64,000 nucleotides of DNA from Planctobacterium marinum (GCF_036322805.1 NZ_AP027272.1:4154001-4218000); one strand, 5' to 3'. Shown: positions 9,877-17,308, numbered from the stretch's first letter. Program-made: numbers and translations. The notes: generated by a model from the letters alone, not told the origin.

Positions 9877-11825
9877 ATATTACGCATTTTCAGCAGTTGC
9901 CAGAGATCAAGGAAGTAAAAGGGCGTAACCTCGAAGTAAAAAGAGCATTTTCTCCATTGAGCCCTGCAATAACGATAGATGGTTGGGAAGAGCAAACAAT
10001 CTGCTGCCTGGTTCATTTGCGAGAAAGAGCACCTGCTTTAACTGATGTATTTGATAAACTCGGGATAAAAATCGTAATTAACGATAAAAAGAATATAAAC
10101 CGATGGGTTAAAGCCTTTTCCTTTCGTCATACACACAATATCAAATACCCTGACTACAGAGCGAGAGGATGCATTCGGATGGATCCAATAGGAAAAATTC
10201 CGGAATACCTTCTGAGTTCGCAGGCTATTCAGCCAAATTCAATGGGATGGTCCCAAAACTCTGCTGATATTAACTTTCATTACTTACTTTGCAGCGAATT
10301 TATCTGGAAGAGACGATTACTTTGTCTGGGAGAGGCACTTCAACAAGAAATCGACACCTTTGTACAAGCGCTAAAGTCAAATGGCATGTCTAAAGAAAAT
10401 ATAAAACGATTAATTGATGCGTTAAAATCCGTTCCATCAGAGTGTCGCGACGTTGATTTCTACTCCGATGGAATACACTTACTCAGGTTTCCCAATGAAT
10501 ACTCCGAATACACATGCATCACACCCGTAACCTCACATAAGTTACAGCGCAAACTTCACCTTCTGACTAGAGCACATTATTGGAAGGCAGAGACGATGAA
10601 AGCATCGCGACCCGGTAGTATTGGCAATCTTGCCGCATCCGTTGGGGGTAGAATAAACGCATTAAAAACACTCCCTTCAAGATTAGATACTTCCCATATA
10701 GAGAAATCCGACAAAAGATGGCTTTCCGATGTGAACTTGAGCGCATTGCGGGCAATGGCCGAGCTACCTAAAGTGCTGATGACAGATAACCAGCTAAAAC
10801 AGCACACCTTTGAGGTAAAAAGTGGGATTGAACAGCTTTTGTCTGATTGGTTGTCCGTTACCTTCAAAACTGATGAATCACTGCCATCAACAAAGGCTCT
10901 GGTAGAGAAGTTCAATTTCGCTCTCAGCAAAACGCACCGCGCACGCATGTATGCTTATGAGCCGGTTTTAATGCGAAAGTTTTTCTCTGGTTTTAACCAG
11001 TTGAGGACAAATATTGTAAACGGAAACCTCAAACACAGGGCAGTTCAATCAACCCCATCTCCGATAGAAAAATGCTTTCTGGTCATCTCCAATATAAAGG
11101 TAGATGCTGCCAATGCCCTCAGCTCACCTTATACCGCTGGGTTGCCGTCACTGATTGGCATATTTGGATTTATCCATGCATACCAGAGAAAACTCAACAT
11201 AGAATTTGGTAACGACATTCACTTTCAGTCTTTTGCAATATGTCTGCATAATTGTAGTCTCCATCACCGCGGTTTAACGCGTGAGAGCATTTTCGCAAAG
11301 GACGGAAAAATAAAACCACCGCCCATTATTGACAGCCTGCAGTGTGATATGCAACTGAGCCTGGTTGTAGAATGTCAGGGTCCGTTACCGGAGCGCACAG
11401 ATCTAAAAGCAGCACTTCCAATGAGCCTTTGTGGGGGTATTGTACATCTCATGTCAGTCGAAAAGAATTTCACTGGACATGATTTATTCATTAAAGCTGC
11501 CGAAAAAGTTGAAACTCAGTATGGCAAATGGTTGACGTTGGATAATGCATTTAATGCCAATGAGCTAATACATGATCCGGACAGACAAAGGGATATATTA
11601 AATCGCGCAACATTTTCTTGTGTTGGGTATCATTTTTTAAATCCCCCGACGGCAATCAAAGATACCTTAAACGGCTATCCACATGCGCTGGCAGAAAACA
11701 TTATCGCCAATATTAAGTGCATCACGATTAAAAACAATATCGCTTTTGAAAAACTGCTGTGGCGGTATAGCCATTTTGATAATCATTTACTCATCCAGAC
11801 AGGAAAAAAGTACGATGCTACCTAA
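9870..11825 (+). CDS. cas8f: Cas8f/Cas5f fusion, large subunit of the I-F3 Cascade
   Basis: This protein caps the crRNA 5' end and reads the protospacer-adjacent motif. With the ATG at 9870 it has 651 residues; fusion of Cas8 with Cas5 is specific to transposon-borne I-F3 systems. Stretches similar to Tn6677 Cas8 include LEVKRAFSPLSPAITIDG near the N-terminus, LSSPYTAGLPSLIGIFGFIHA in the middle and VGYHFLNPP near the C-terminus. A longer frame reaches an ATG at 9810, but that overlaps tniQ by 67 bp. The 9870 start overlaps the tniQ stop by 7 bp and gives the usual distance to the conserved KRAF motif. Like other I-F3 systems it has no Cas3 next to it, so target DNA should be bound and not degraded. 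Confidence 0.93.
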   Translation: MVDITHFQQLPEIKEVKGRNLEVKRAFSPLSPAITIDGWEEQTICCLVHLRERAPALTDVFDKLGIKIVINDKKNINRWVKAFSFRHTHNIKYPDYRARGCIRMDPIGKIPEYLLSSQAIQPNSMGWSQNSADINFHYLLCSEFIWKRRLLCLGEALQQEIDTFVQALKSNGMSKENIKRLIDALKSVPSECRDVDFYSDGIHLLRFPNEYSEYTCITPVTSHKLQRKLHLLTRAHYWKAETMKASRPGSIGNLAASVGGRINALKTLPSRLDTSHIEKSDKRWLSDVNLSALRAMAELPKVLMTDNQLKQHTFEVKSGIEQLLSDWLSVTFKTDESLPSTKALVEKFNFALSKTHRARMYAYEPVLMRKFFSGFNQLRTNIVNGNLKHRAVQSTPSPIEKCFLVISNIKVDAANALSSPYTAGLPSLIGIFGFIHAYQRKLNIEFGNDIHFQSFAICLHNCSLHHRGLTRESIFAKDGKIKPPPIIDSLQCDMQLSLVVECQGPLPERTDLKAALPMSLCGGIVHLMSVEKNFTGHDLFIKAAEKVETQYGKWLTLDNAFNANELIHDPDRQRDILNRATFSCVGYHFLNPPTAIKDTLNGYPHALAENIIANIKCITIKNNIAFEKLLWRYSHFDNHLLIQTGKKYDAT

Positions 11826-12837
11826 GCGACTGAGCTTCCAGCGCTCAATATCACCGGGACAGGCGATTTTCACTTACTCAAATGGCTGTGAGAAGAATCT
11901 CCCTGTTCCTGTTCAGACGATAAAGGTGATTGGACAAAAGGGTCATTATACAGATGCTTTTGATAGCAATGGGGATGTAAAAAAAGCAACATCCAGGCAG
12001 ACCCTGGCGCAATCTAATCCACAAACTATTGATGTCTGTTTTGCGCCAGTAGACGCAGAGCTTGTGAGGTGTCGATTTTCTTTACGAATAAATGCCAACA
12101 GCTTTTCTCCTTTTCTTTGTGACGAACCCGAATTCACAGGCAAAATTCGCAACTTCTGCGATAAATATAAAGAACAAGGTGGTTACTATTATTTAGCAAA
12201 ACGCTACCTTGAGAATATCGCAAGTGGTCTTTGGTTGTGGCGCTCAAAGGATGCTTTGGGTGTGGAGATTACAATTACTGAAGAAACCGGGAATTTGCTA
12301 TCAATAAAAGATATTGATGATGGAATTAACATTAGCAAGTCATCCGATTTCGAAAAACTGGCACGTCGGATAGAGGAGACGTTATGCGAACCTAAAAAGG
12401 CGCTATTTTTAGATGTCACAGCGCAAATCAAGACAGCATTTGCTCAAGAGATTCACCCAAGTCAATGTTTCACAGACAAAGAAGAGAATAAAGCCAGTCG
12501 AGTTTATCAGAAAACCAAGGTGGCTAATGAGGACACACCTATTTTTGGCGCCTATAAGGTAGGTGCTGCGGTTGCCATGATAGATGACTGGTATCCGGAT
12601 GCCGAGAAACCTATAAGGGTCGGCTCTTATGGGGCAGACAAAGAATCAGCAACCGCATTTCGTCACCCAGAAACAGGACTTGACCTCTTCTCTCTGTTGA
12701 AAAATCTTGAAAAGATAACAGCTGAACTTCAGGAATCAGAGGCACCTCCGAGACTTGACAGTGACGTCATGAAAAAAAGCCACTTTATCGCTGCAAACCT
12801 CATTAAGGGCGGTCTGTTTAACAGAGGGAAAGCGTAA
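11815..12837 (+). CDS. cas7f: Cas7f (Csy3-type) crRNA backbone subunit
   Basis: Cas7f forms the six-subunit backbone along the crRNA. The 340-residue product starts MLPKRLSFQRSISPGQAIF, a typical type I-F Cas7 N-terminus. It also has the RNA-recognition-fold segments GGYYYLAKRYLENIASGLWLWRS and, near the end, PIRVGSYGADKESATAFR. The ATG at 11815 overlaps the end of cas8/5 by 11 bp; a longer open frame from 11683 lies inside cas8/5 and is not used. The gap to cas6f is 3 bp, so translation of the four-gene operon is tightly coupled. Confidence 0.93.
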   Translation: MLPKRLSFQRSISPGQAIFTYSNGCEKNLPVPVQTIKVIGQKGHYTDAFDSNGDVKKATSRQTLAQSNPQTIDVCFAPVDAELVRCRFSLRINANSFSPFLCDEPEFTGKIRNFCDKYKEQGGYYYLAKRYLENIASGLWLWRSKDALGVEITITEETGNLLSIKDIDDGINISKSSDFEKLARRIEETLCEPKKALFLDVTAQIKTAFAQEIHPSQCFTDKEENKASRVYQKTKVANEDTPIFGAYKVGAAVAMIDDWYPDAEKPIRVGSYGADKESATAFRHPETGLDLFSLLKNLEKITAELQESEAPPRLDSDVMKKSHFIAANLIKGGLFNRGKA

Positions 12838-12840
12838 ACG

Positions 12841-13434
12841 ATGCATTATATTCGAATCAATTTCATTGCGAAGGAGCAAGATGTTAATCATCTGGCTGGC
12901 AAGTGCATCAGGATATTGCACGGTGTATATCATCGGCAAAAGATCAACAATATCGCCATTGCCTTTCCTGAATGGTCTTGCTCATCCCCGGGTGATTCAA
13001 TCGTATTTGTCAGTCCAGATAAAGACTCACTGCAGATTTTGGCAGAGCAGAATTACTACCTAAAAATGCAGGAGCTTGGCTACTTTAATATCAGCAATGT
13101 TCGCCAATCTCCTTCAGATTCAGACTATTGTTTATTCATTCGAAATCAGCGCATTGAGAAATACTCTCCCTCAGGCCTCAAACGGATCTTACACAGAAGT
13201 AAAAAGAGAGCTGAAAGTAGAGGAGAAATATACAGGCCAATTCACCAATCGATTGATGTTAACTGGGGCGATGTGCACCTAATCCCGATATCCAGTGGAA
13301 GTTCCAATCAAGAATTCAAACTCTATATAGAAAGACTCCCCAAAACTGCTCAGCCGGGAGATAACCAAATCGCCACCTCATATGGCTTATCAAATCAAAG
13401 TTCAAAGCAGTTTTATGTCCCACTATCATTTTGA
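12841..13434 (+). CDS. cas6f: Cas6f (Csy4-type) crRNA-processing endoribonuclease
   Basis: Cas6f cuts the precursor CRISPR RNA at the base of each repeat hairpin and stays bound to the 3' handle. The 197-residue product matches the family length. His27 in IRILHGVYH is at the place of the catalytic histidine of Csy4. An arginine- and lysine-rich stretch (GLKRILHRSKKRAESRGEIY, about 113-133) fits the RNA-binding helix. The C-terminus, YGLSNQSSKQFYVPLSF, resembles the usual YGLS...VP ending. Its substrate, the hairpin CTGCC-GAATA-GGCAG, is repeated in the array 130 bp downstream. Confidence 0.93.
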   Translation: MHYIRINFIAKEQDVNHLAGKCIRILHGVYHRQKINNIAIAFPEWSCSSPGDSIVFVSPDKDSLQILAEQNYYLKMQELGYFNISNVRQSPSDSDYCLFIRNQRIEKYSPSGLKRILHRSKKRAESRGEIYRPIHQSIDVNWGDVHLIPISSGSSNQEFKLYIERLPKTAQPGDNQIATSYGLSNQSSKQFYVPLSF

Positions 13435-13562
13435 CCTTCATTTTTTCGAAATTTACATCCCTTTGATTTTAAATAGTTATTTCAGAACTAAATTTTTATT
13501 GGTTAATTTTAGGTTTATTTTTAACTCATTGATTTTTCTTTGTTAACTACTAATTTTTTATA
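13435..13562 (+). promoter_or_regulatory. AT-rich leader of the CRISPR array
   Basis: The 128 bp between the cas6f stop and the first repeat are strongly AT-rich and have no open frame. This is the position of a CRISPR leader and promoter. I cannot fix a -35/-10 pair with confidence. No cas1 or cas2/3 adaptation genes are present, as expected for I-F3, so the leader is unlikely to be active in spacer acquisition. Confidence 0.5.
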
Positions 13563-13768
13563 GTGAACTGCCGAATAGGCAGCTAAAAAGATTCCGGCAC
13601 CGATTGATTTAGGCCGTAGTTTGTGAACTGCCGAATAGGCAGCTAAAAAGCAAAAGTACAGCGTTAGCATCAATTTAGCGCCGTGAACTGCCGAATAGGC
13701 AGCTAAAAATGGATAGAGCTGAAAATCAAGGCCTGCAGCATCGACCTGCCGAGTAGGCAGTTTTTATG
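13563..13768 (+). CRISPR. I-F3 CRISPR array: three near-identical repeats, three 32-nt spacers and one degenerate terminal repeat
   Basis: Repeats of 28 nt lie at 13563-13590, 13623-13650 and 13683-13710. Each has the 5' part GTGAACTGCC and the stem CTGCC-GAATA-GGCAG. Repeats 1 and 2 are identical; repeat 3 differs in the last base (T for G). A fourth, divergent repeat starts at about 13743: it lacks two 5' bases, has GAGTA in the loop and a run of T instead of the normal 3' part. Spacers are 13591-13622, 13651-13682 and 13711-13742. The short array and the divergent last repeat are typical of I-F3 transposons. The last stem plus T-run may also end transcription. Confidence 0.95.
13711..13742 (+). 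other. Predicted homing spacer targeting yggX
   Basis: The reverse complement of this terminal spacer translates as DAAGLDFQLYP. This matches the conserved N-terminal segment of YggX, an Fe(II)-trafficking protein (EAEGQDFQLYPG in Escherichia coli, residues 13-24). yggX normally follows mutY, and the transposon end is fused to the end of mutY. The Pro-Gly codons after the match (CCN GGN) would place a 5'-CN PAM beside the protospacer, as I-F3 systems accept. The protospacer would end about 36 bp inside yggX, so insertion 48-50 bp away falls just before the yggX start. The yggX gene itself is outside the window, so the DNA match is not verified. Confidence 0.82.
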
Positions 13769-13869
13769 TCATTTTATGATTAAATATCAAGGTGTCACTT
13801 TATGCTTTAATCTCACTAAGTCATTGATTTAATTGATAGTAGAAATGACAGTTTATGGTTTAAACTACA
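13767..13869. repeat. Transposon end with three TnsB-type binding repeats
   Basis: Three 19-bp direct repeats are visible: TGTCATTTTATGATTAAAT (13767-13785), TGTCACTTTATGCTTTAAT (13793-13811) and TGACAGTTTATGGTTTAAA (13846-13864). They share TG.CA.TTTATG.TT.AA, which resembles the TnsB sites of Tn6677 in inverse orientation. After the outermost repeat the end reads ACTACA, closing with ACA at 13869. Nine bases from TTTATGGTT to the terminal ACA match the Tn6677 end layout in spacing. By the target-right-end rule this end, far from yggX, should be the left end. The innermost site overlaps the degenerate last CRISPR repeat. Confidence 0.85.
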
Positions 13870-14932
13870 ATTGAGATTGCGCCAAGCTTAATTGATCGAT
13901 CAGCTTTTTGGTAGCGGCAGCCAGCCCTATCTTTTGTGGATTAGCAAGATCAAACCAGATTTGCTGGCTTTCATTAACTTTACTGGAGGTTTTACTTTCT
14001 ACCTCACACACCACTGCACTGATATCCAGATGAAAATGGCTAAAGGTATGGCGAAAAGCACTAAGCTCAGATTGCGCTGTTACCTTGAAACCTAGCTGTC
14101 CAGCACTTTGCTCAATGGATTCCTTGCTTGCTTCAGGGAAACACCACAGCCCCCCCCAAATGCCAGCGGGAGGTCGTTGCTCCATTAATATTTTATTGCC
14201 CTGACGCAATAGCATAAATGTGGTGGTTTTTACTGGAATGGCTTTTTTCGGTTTTTTGCCAGGATAGGCAGCGTAGTTTGCTTGTTGATGAGCAATACAA
14301 TGAGTTGCTATGGGGCAGTTGTCGCAATCGGGTTTACTACGAGTACACAAAGTAGCCCCCATATCCATCATAGCTTGATTGTAATCCGCCACCTGTTCGT
14401 TGGGGGTGTTTTGTTCTGCTAGTTGCCAAAGCTGAGATTCTGTTTTTTTCTCCCCCGGCCAACCTGCAACGCCGTAATAGCGAGCCAGTACTCGCTTAAC
14501 ATTGCCATCTAAAATCGCCAGCGGTTGTTGCCGTGACAAAGACAATATGGCACCCGCCGTGGAACGGCCAATACCTGGCAAAGCCAAAACTTCGTCAAAG
14601 TTCTCTGGGAATTCACCGCTATGCTCTGCCAGCACTTGTTTGGCGGCATTGTGCAGGTTGCGAGCGCGGGCGTAATAGCCAAGCCCGGTCCATAAATGGA
14701 GTACTTCATCCTGCTCTGCTTGCGCTAAGTCTTTGATATCCGGGAAGCGCTCCATAAAACGCTGATAATAAGGAATAACCGTGCTTACCTGGGTTTGCTG
14801 CAACATGATCTCAGAGATCCACACCCGGTAAGGGGTTTTATTTTGTTGCCACGGCAAGTGCTTTCGACCATGCACTGCGAACCAATCTAATATGCGCTGC
14901 GTAATGACAGGGGAACTGGGGATTTGTGTCAT
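13865..14932 (-). CDS. mutY: Adenine DNA glycosylase MutY
   Basis: MutY removes adenine mispaired with 8-oxoguanine. The 355-residue product has the HhH-GPD fold with catalytic Glu41 (SEIMLQQT) and Asp142 (LDGNVKR), the hairpin [13 protein letters not shown] (about 118-130) and the [4Fe-4S] cysteines C196, C203, C206 and C212. A C-terminal NUDIX-like 8-oxoG recognition domain follows. The last codon (TTG) is split between host and transposon, and the TAG stop at 13865-13867 is transposon DNA, so the element abuts the very end of the gene. The protein is about full length, so it should work. It is divergent from trmB. Confidence 0.96.
   Translation of the reverse strand: MTQIPSSPVITQRILDWFAVHGRKHLPWQQNKTPYRVWISEIMLQQTQVSTVIPYYQRFMERFPDIKDLAQAEQDEVLHLWTGLGYYARARNLHNAAKQVLAEHSGEFPENFDEVLALPGIGRSTAGAILSLSRQQPLAILDGNVKRVLARYYGVAGWPGEKKTESQLWQLAEQNTPNEQVADYNQAMMDMGATLCTRSKPDCDNCPIATHCIAHQQANYAAYPGKKPKKAIPVKTTTFMLLRQGNKILMEQRPPAGIWGGLWCFPEASKESIEQSAGQLGFKVTAQSELSAFRHTFSHFHLDISAVVCEVESKTSSKVNESQQIWFDLANPQKIGLAAATKKLIDQLSLAQSQL
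13870..13874. other. Predicted target-site duplication (ATTGA)
   Basis: Tn7-family transposition duplicates 5 bp. The five host bases next to the transposon end are ATTGA. A second copy should flank the other end of the element, outside this window and next to yggX. Only one copy can be seen, so this is a prediction from the placed boundary. Confidence 0.5.
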
Positions 14933-15013
14933 TTATCCTATGCTTGTATTTCGTACGGGAGACGGGATAATACGCCACCCGTAATTGCAAGATCAAAAAT
15001 TAAGAGTACGACA

Positions 15014-15733
15014 TTGAGTAAGTATAAATCTCAGGAAGAAGCAGAAGCCGCTGGCGTCTATGTGCGCAAGGTACAAAGCTTTGTAAAACGCGAAGGCCGT
15101 CTGACCAAAGGACAAGCATTAGCTATAGAAACCAACTGGGACAATTTCGGTCTGGATTTTCAACCGGAACCTTACAACCTCGAAGAGGTGTTTGGCCGCA
15201 GTGCCCCTGTCGTACTGGAGATTGGTTTTGGCATGGGAAAAAGTCTGGTGGAAATGGCTGCAGCCGAACCAGACAAGAACTTCATCGGCATCGAAGTACA
15301 TACCCCCGGTGTGGGCGCTTGCCTGGCAGATATCGTTGAACAGGGTTTAAACAATGTGCGTTTATTCGAATACGATGCCGTTGAAATACTAAAACAATCT
15401 ATCGCTGATGAAAGCCTGGCCCGGGTGCAGTTGTACTTTCCTGACCCCTGGCACAAAAAACGCCACCATAAACGCCGCATAGTTCAGCCGGAATTTGCTC
15501 AGCTTATTCGCAGTAAGCTGGCCAAAGACGGTGTCTTTCACATGGCTACCGATTGGGAAAACTATGCACAGCACATGCTGGAAGTGATGTCAGTGCAGGA
15601 AGGCTTTGAGAATACATCTGAAACAGAAGATTACGTGCCTCGCCCAGATTTTCGTCCGCTAACTAAATTCGAGCAGCGCGGCCATCGTTTAGGCCATGGT
15701 GTTTGGGATCTGATCTTCAGGAAAGTAAACTAA
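15014..15733 (+). CDS. trmB: tRNA (guanine-N7-)-methyltransferase TrmB
   Basis: TrmB makes m7G46 in the variable loop of tRNA. I chose the TTG at 15014, which gives 239 residues and begins with the typical (M)[31 protein letters not shown] longer frame starts at an ATG at 14924 inside mutY, but the extra 30 residues do not look like the family. The SAM site [15 protein letters not shown] and the catalytic-region motif [15 protein letters not shown] are present. The TAA stop shares one base with the rsmC ATG, so the two methyltransferases are translationally coupled. A weak AAGAG lies 7 bases before the start. Confidence 0.94.
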   Translation: MSKYKSQEEAEAAGVYVRKVQSFVKREGRLTKGQALAIETNWDNFGLDFQPEPYNLEEVFGRSAPVVLEIGFGMGKSLVEMAAAEPDKNFIGIEVHTPGVGACLADIVEQGLNNVRLFEYDAVEILKQSIADESLARVQLYFPDPWHKKRHHKRRIVQPEFAQLIRSKLAKDGVFHMATDWENYAQHMLEVMSVQEGFENTSETEDYVPRPDFRPLTKFEQRGHRLGHGVWDLIFRKVN

Positions 15734-16758
15734 TGCTATCGCCTGCCAGTCAATGTTTAATGCGCCAGACAGACATGCTCGCAGAAGGGCGCTGGTTATT
15801 GGTGAATCCCACTGACACTGCCATTTTTGCTGAACTGCCTGATACGGTATCCGGGTTTCATCAGTATTTTGATCAATACCAGACCATCGCCAAACGACAG
15901 CGAGGTCGTCATCATTTTGGTATTACCCTGCCAGAGGACAATGAAAAATACGACGGTATTGTGCTGTATCTGCCCAAAGCCAAAAAACACACAGTATGGA
16001 TGATTGCCTACCTCGCAACTCAACTAAAGCAAGAAGGGCTGTTATGTCTGGTGGGCGAAAACAAAGGCGGCATTAAGAGCAGCGGAAAACTATTGGAAGC
16101 GGTTGGTGAACGCGCCAACAAGCTGGACTCTGCCCGCCACTGCTCAATATTTGCCACAGTAGTATCTGAAAGCAAAACTTTCGAGCTTGATAAGTTTGTT
16201 ACTAAACACACAGTGCAGGTGCCAGGTAAAGCTGGCAACATAGAGCTACAATTGGCATCGTTGCCCGGTGTATTTAGTCATGGCGAACTGGATGCTGGCA
16301 CACAGTTATTATTAGAAAACATCACAACCGCACCTGATGGCAAAATTCTGGATTTTGCCTGTGGCTGTGGCGTTGTGGGTGCTTACCTGGCAAAACTTAA
16401 TTCCAGCATTAATATCCAACTTAGCGATATCAACGCTCTGGCACTGCATTGCAGCGAACTCACCATGAGTAAAACCGAGGCCAACTTTAACGTTGTTGCT
16501 AGCAATGGCCTGGCTGATGTGCAAGGTTCCTTTAAAGCCATTTATACCAACCCGCCATTCCACACCGGGCTTGAGACCGATTACACTATTACCGATAAAT
16601 TCATCCGGGATGCCAAACAAAAACTATTGTCTGGTGGTGAGCTTTGGTTAGTGGCAAATCGCTTTTTACCCTATGCAGAGCAGCTAAAGCAGAGCTTTTC
16701 CAACTGTAAAGTGATGGCCCAAACCAGCAAATTTACCCTGTATCGCTGTATCAAATAG
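15733..16758 (+). CDS. rsmC: 16S rRNA (guanine1207-N2)-methyltransferase RsmC
   Basis: RsmC methylates G1207 of 16S rRNA in the 30S subunit. The 341-residue product from the ATG at 15733 has the tandem methyltransferase layout of the family: a degenerate N-terminal half (about 1-165) and a catalytic C-terminal half. The catalytic half contains ILDFACGCGVVGAYLA (SAM site) and TNPPFHTG (target base). The ATG overlaps the trmB stop by one base; an upstream in-frame ATG at 15703 lies inside trmB and is less likely. Confidence 0.92.
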   Translation: MLSPASQCLMRQTDMLAEGRWLLVNPTDTAIFAELPDTVSGFHQYFDQYQTIAKRQRGRHHFGITLPEDNEKYDGIVLYLPKAKKHTVWMIAYLATQLKQEGLLCLVGENKGGIKSSGKLLEAVGERANKLDSARHCSIFATVVSESKTFELDKFVTKHTVQVPGKAGNIELQLASLPGVFSHGELDAGTQLLLENITTAPDGKILDFACGCGVVGAYLAKLNSSINIQLSDINALALHCSELTMSKTEANFNVVASNGLADVQGSFKAIYTNPPFHTGLETDYTITDKFIRDAKQKLLSGGELWLVANRFLPYAEQLKQSFSNCKVMAQTSKFTLYRCIK

Positions 16759-16875
16759 CTTATTTCGCTGCATTAAATAGACTCTAGCTCCTTCAAATAC
16801 ACTCTCACTGCTCCCCAAAATGGGGGGCAGTAACTCATCTGCTCTCATTGTGTACAAAAAATGTTTGAAATTTAC

Positions 16876-16908
16876 TTGCAATTCAAAATGTAACCGCTTA
16901 CATTTTGA
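16876..16908 (+). promoter_or_regulatory. Palindromic LacI-family-type operator lying in a candidate promoter
   Basis: TCAAAATGTAA (16883-16893) and TTACATTTTGA (16898-16908) form a perfect 11-bp inverted repeat around CCGC. The core TGTAACCGCTTACA has the central CG of LacI/GalR-family operators. It falls between TTGCAA (16876-16881) and TACATT (16899-16904), which are 17 bp apart and could be -35 and -10 boxes. A repressor here would block transcription of the short region up to the terminator at 16943-16983. The regulator is unknown; sugar control near glgCA is inference. Confidence 0.45.
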
Positions 16909-16910
16909 GT

Positions 16911-16983
16911 TCTAAAAGCTTGTTTTTGTGTTACCAGAGTATGAGGCTCTTGCGTGTAACCACGTTTTGAGCCTCTTTTTTTT
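16911..16983 (+). ncRNA. Candidate small RNA between rsmC and glgC
   Basis: A promoter-like pair with an operator-like palindrome upstream and a strong intrinsic terminator downstream bracket about 70 bases without an open frame. This is the architecture of a regulated trans-acting small RNA. No known RNA family is recognised. The terminator could also simply end rsmC transcripts, about 200 bases after its stop, so the call is tentative. Confidence 0.3.
16943..16983 (+). terminator. Intrinsic terminator after rsmC or a candidate small RNA
   Basis: GAGGCTC (16943-16949) pairs with GAGCCTC (16969-16975), with a second inner stem CGTG/CACG (16953-16956 and 16961-16964). Eight T residues follow at 16976-16983. 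This is a clear rho-independent terminator on the plus strand, separating rsmC from glgC. Confidence 0.8.
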
Positions 16984-17189
16984 ACTAAATCGTTAAAGTC
17001 ACAACTTTTTTTCAGTGGTCGGTCCAAATCTGGTAAGAAAAGGCGTAGGATTTATTTATTACTCTTTCTGCAGTGGCGGAAGGAAAACCAAGACGTTGCA
17101 CCCTTCTAATAACAACAAAGCAACGATAAACTGAGAGCGACTTAACCTGTTGCAGACGACTTCTGCACATCATGGTTTTCTTCACTAAT

Positions 17190-17218
17190 AACAAACGGTT
17201 AATTTTTAAACGTTTGTT
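17190..17218. promoter_or_regulatory. Inverted repeat upstream of glgC
   Basis: AACAAACG (17190-17197) and CGTTTGTT (17211-17218) are perfect inverted 8-mers separated by 13 AT-rich bases. The site lies about 50 bp upstream of a candidate glgC -10 element, where an activator or repressor dimer could bind. No specific regulator is recognised. Confidence 0.3.
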
Positions 17219-17267
17219 TACTTTTTTGTGAATTTTCTTTTCCCGGCTAACTCAGTATCAATCTTGG

Positions 17268-17276
17268 TGCTATGAT
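17268..17276 (+). promoter_or_regulatory. Candidate extended -10 promoter of glgCA
   Basis: TGCTATGAT is an extended -10 element (TG-N-TATGAT), and no good -35 lies 17 bp upstream. Transcription would start near 17283, 26 bp before the glgC ATG, leaving the AAGGA ribosome site in the leader. Prediction only. Confidence 0.35.
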
Positions 17277-17308
17277 TTTGTAATTGCAATCCAAAGGAAT
17301 ATGCCGAA

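Larger units (their letters stand above)
1..13869. mobile_element. Type I-F3 CRISPR-associated Tn7-like transposon (one end; continues beyond the left window edge)
   Basis: The element is defined by its outer end at 13869 (terminal ACA, read as 5'-TGT on the other strand), three TnsB-type repeats, a short I-F CRISPR array and a tniQ-cas8/5f-cas7f-cas6f operon. Inside this lies a minus-strand cargo operon (sigma-54 regulator, hsdR, rmuC, hsdM). Restriction-modification genes are common Tn7-family cargo. The transposase genes tnsA, tnsB and tnsC are absent here. In I-F3 elements they normally sit at the opposite end, so they should lie left of position 1. The right boundary is placed from the repeats and from the host gene mutY resuming at 13870. 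The left boundary is unknown. Whether the element is still mobile cannot be judged without the tnsABC genes and the other end. Confidence 0.88.

Noticed and set aside
8680-13768. A stand-alone defensive type I-F CRISPR system
   Set aside because: There is no cas1 or cas2/3, Cas8 is fused with Cas5, tniQ leads the operon, and TnsB-type repeats flank the array. These mark a transposon-borne I-F3 system.
8680-13869. A domesticated TniQ-Cascade without transposase
   Set aside because: tnsABC are missing only from this window. The intact end and the type of insertion suggest they lie beyond the left edge, so loss cannot be claimed.
13918-13950. Partial match of spacer 3 to mutY (GATAGGGCTG against GATAGAGCTG)
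   Set aside because: Only the first ten bases resemble each other, the rest does not match and no C-type PAM is present. The yggX reading explains the whole spacer.
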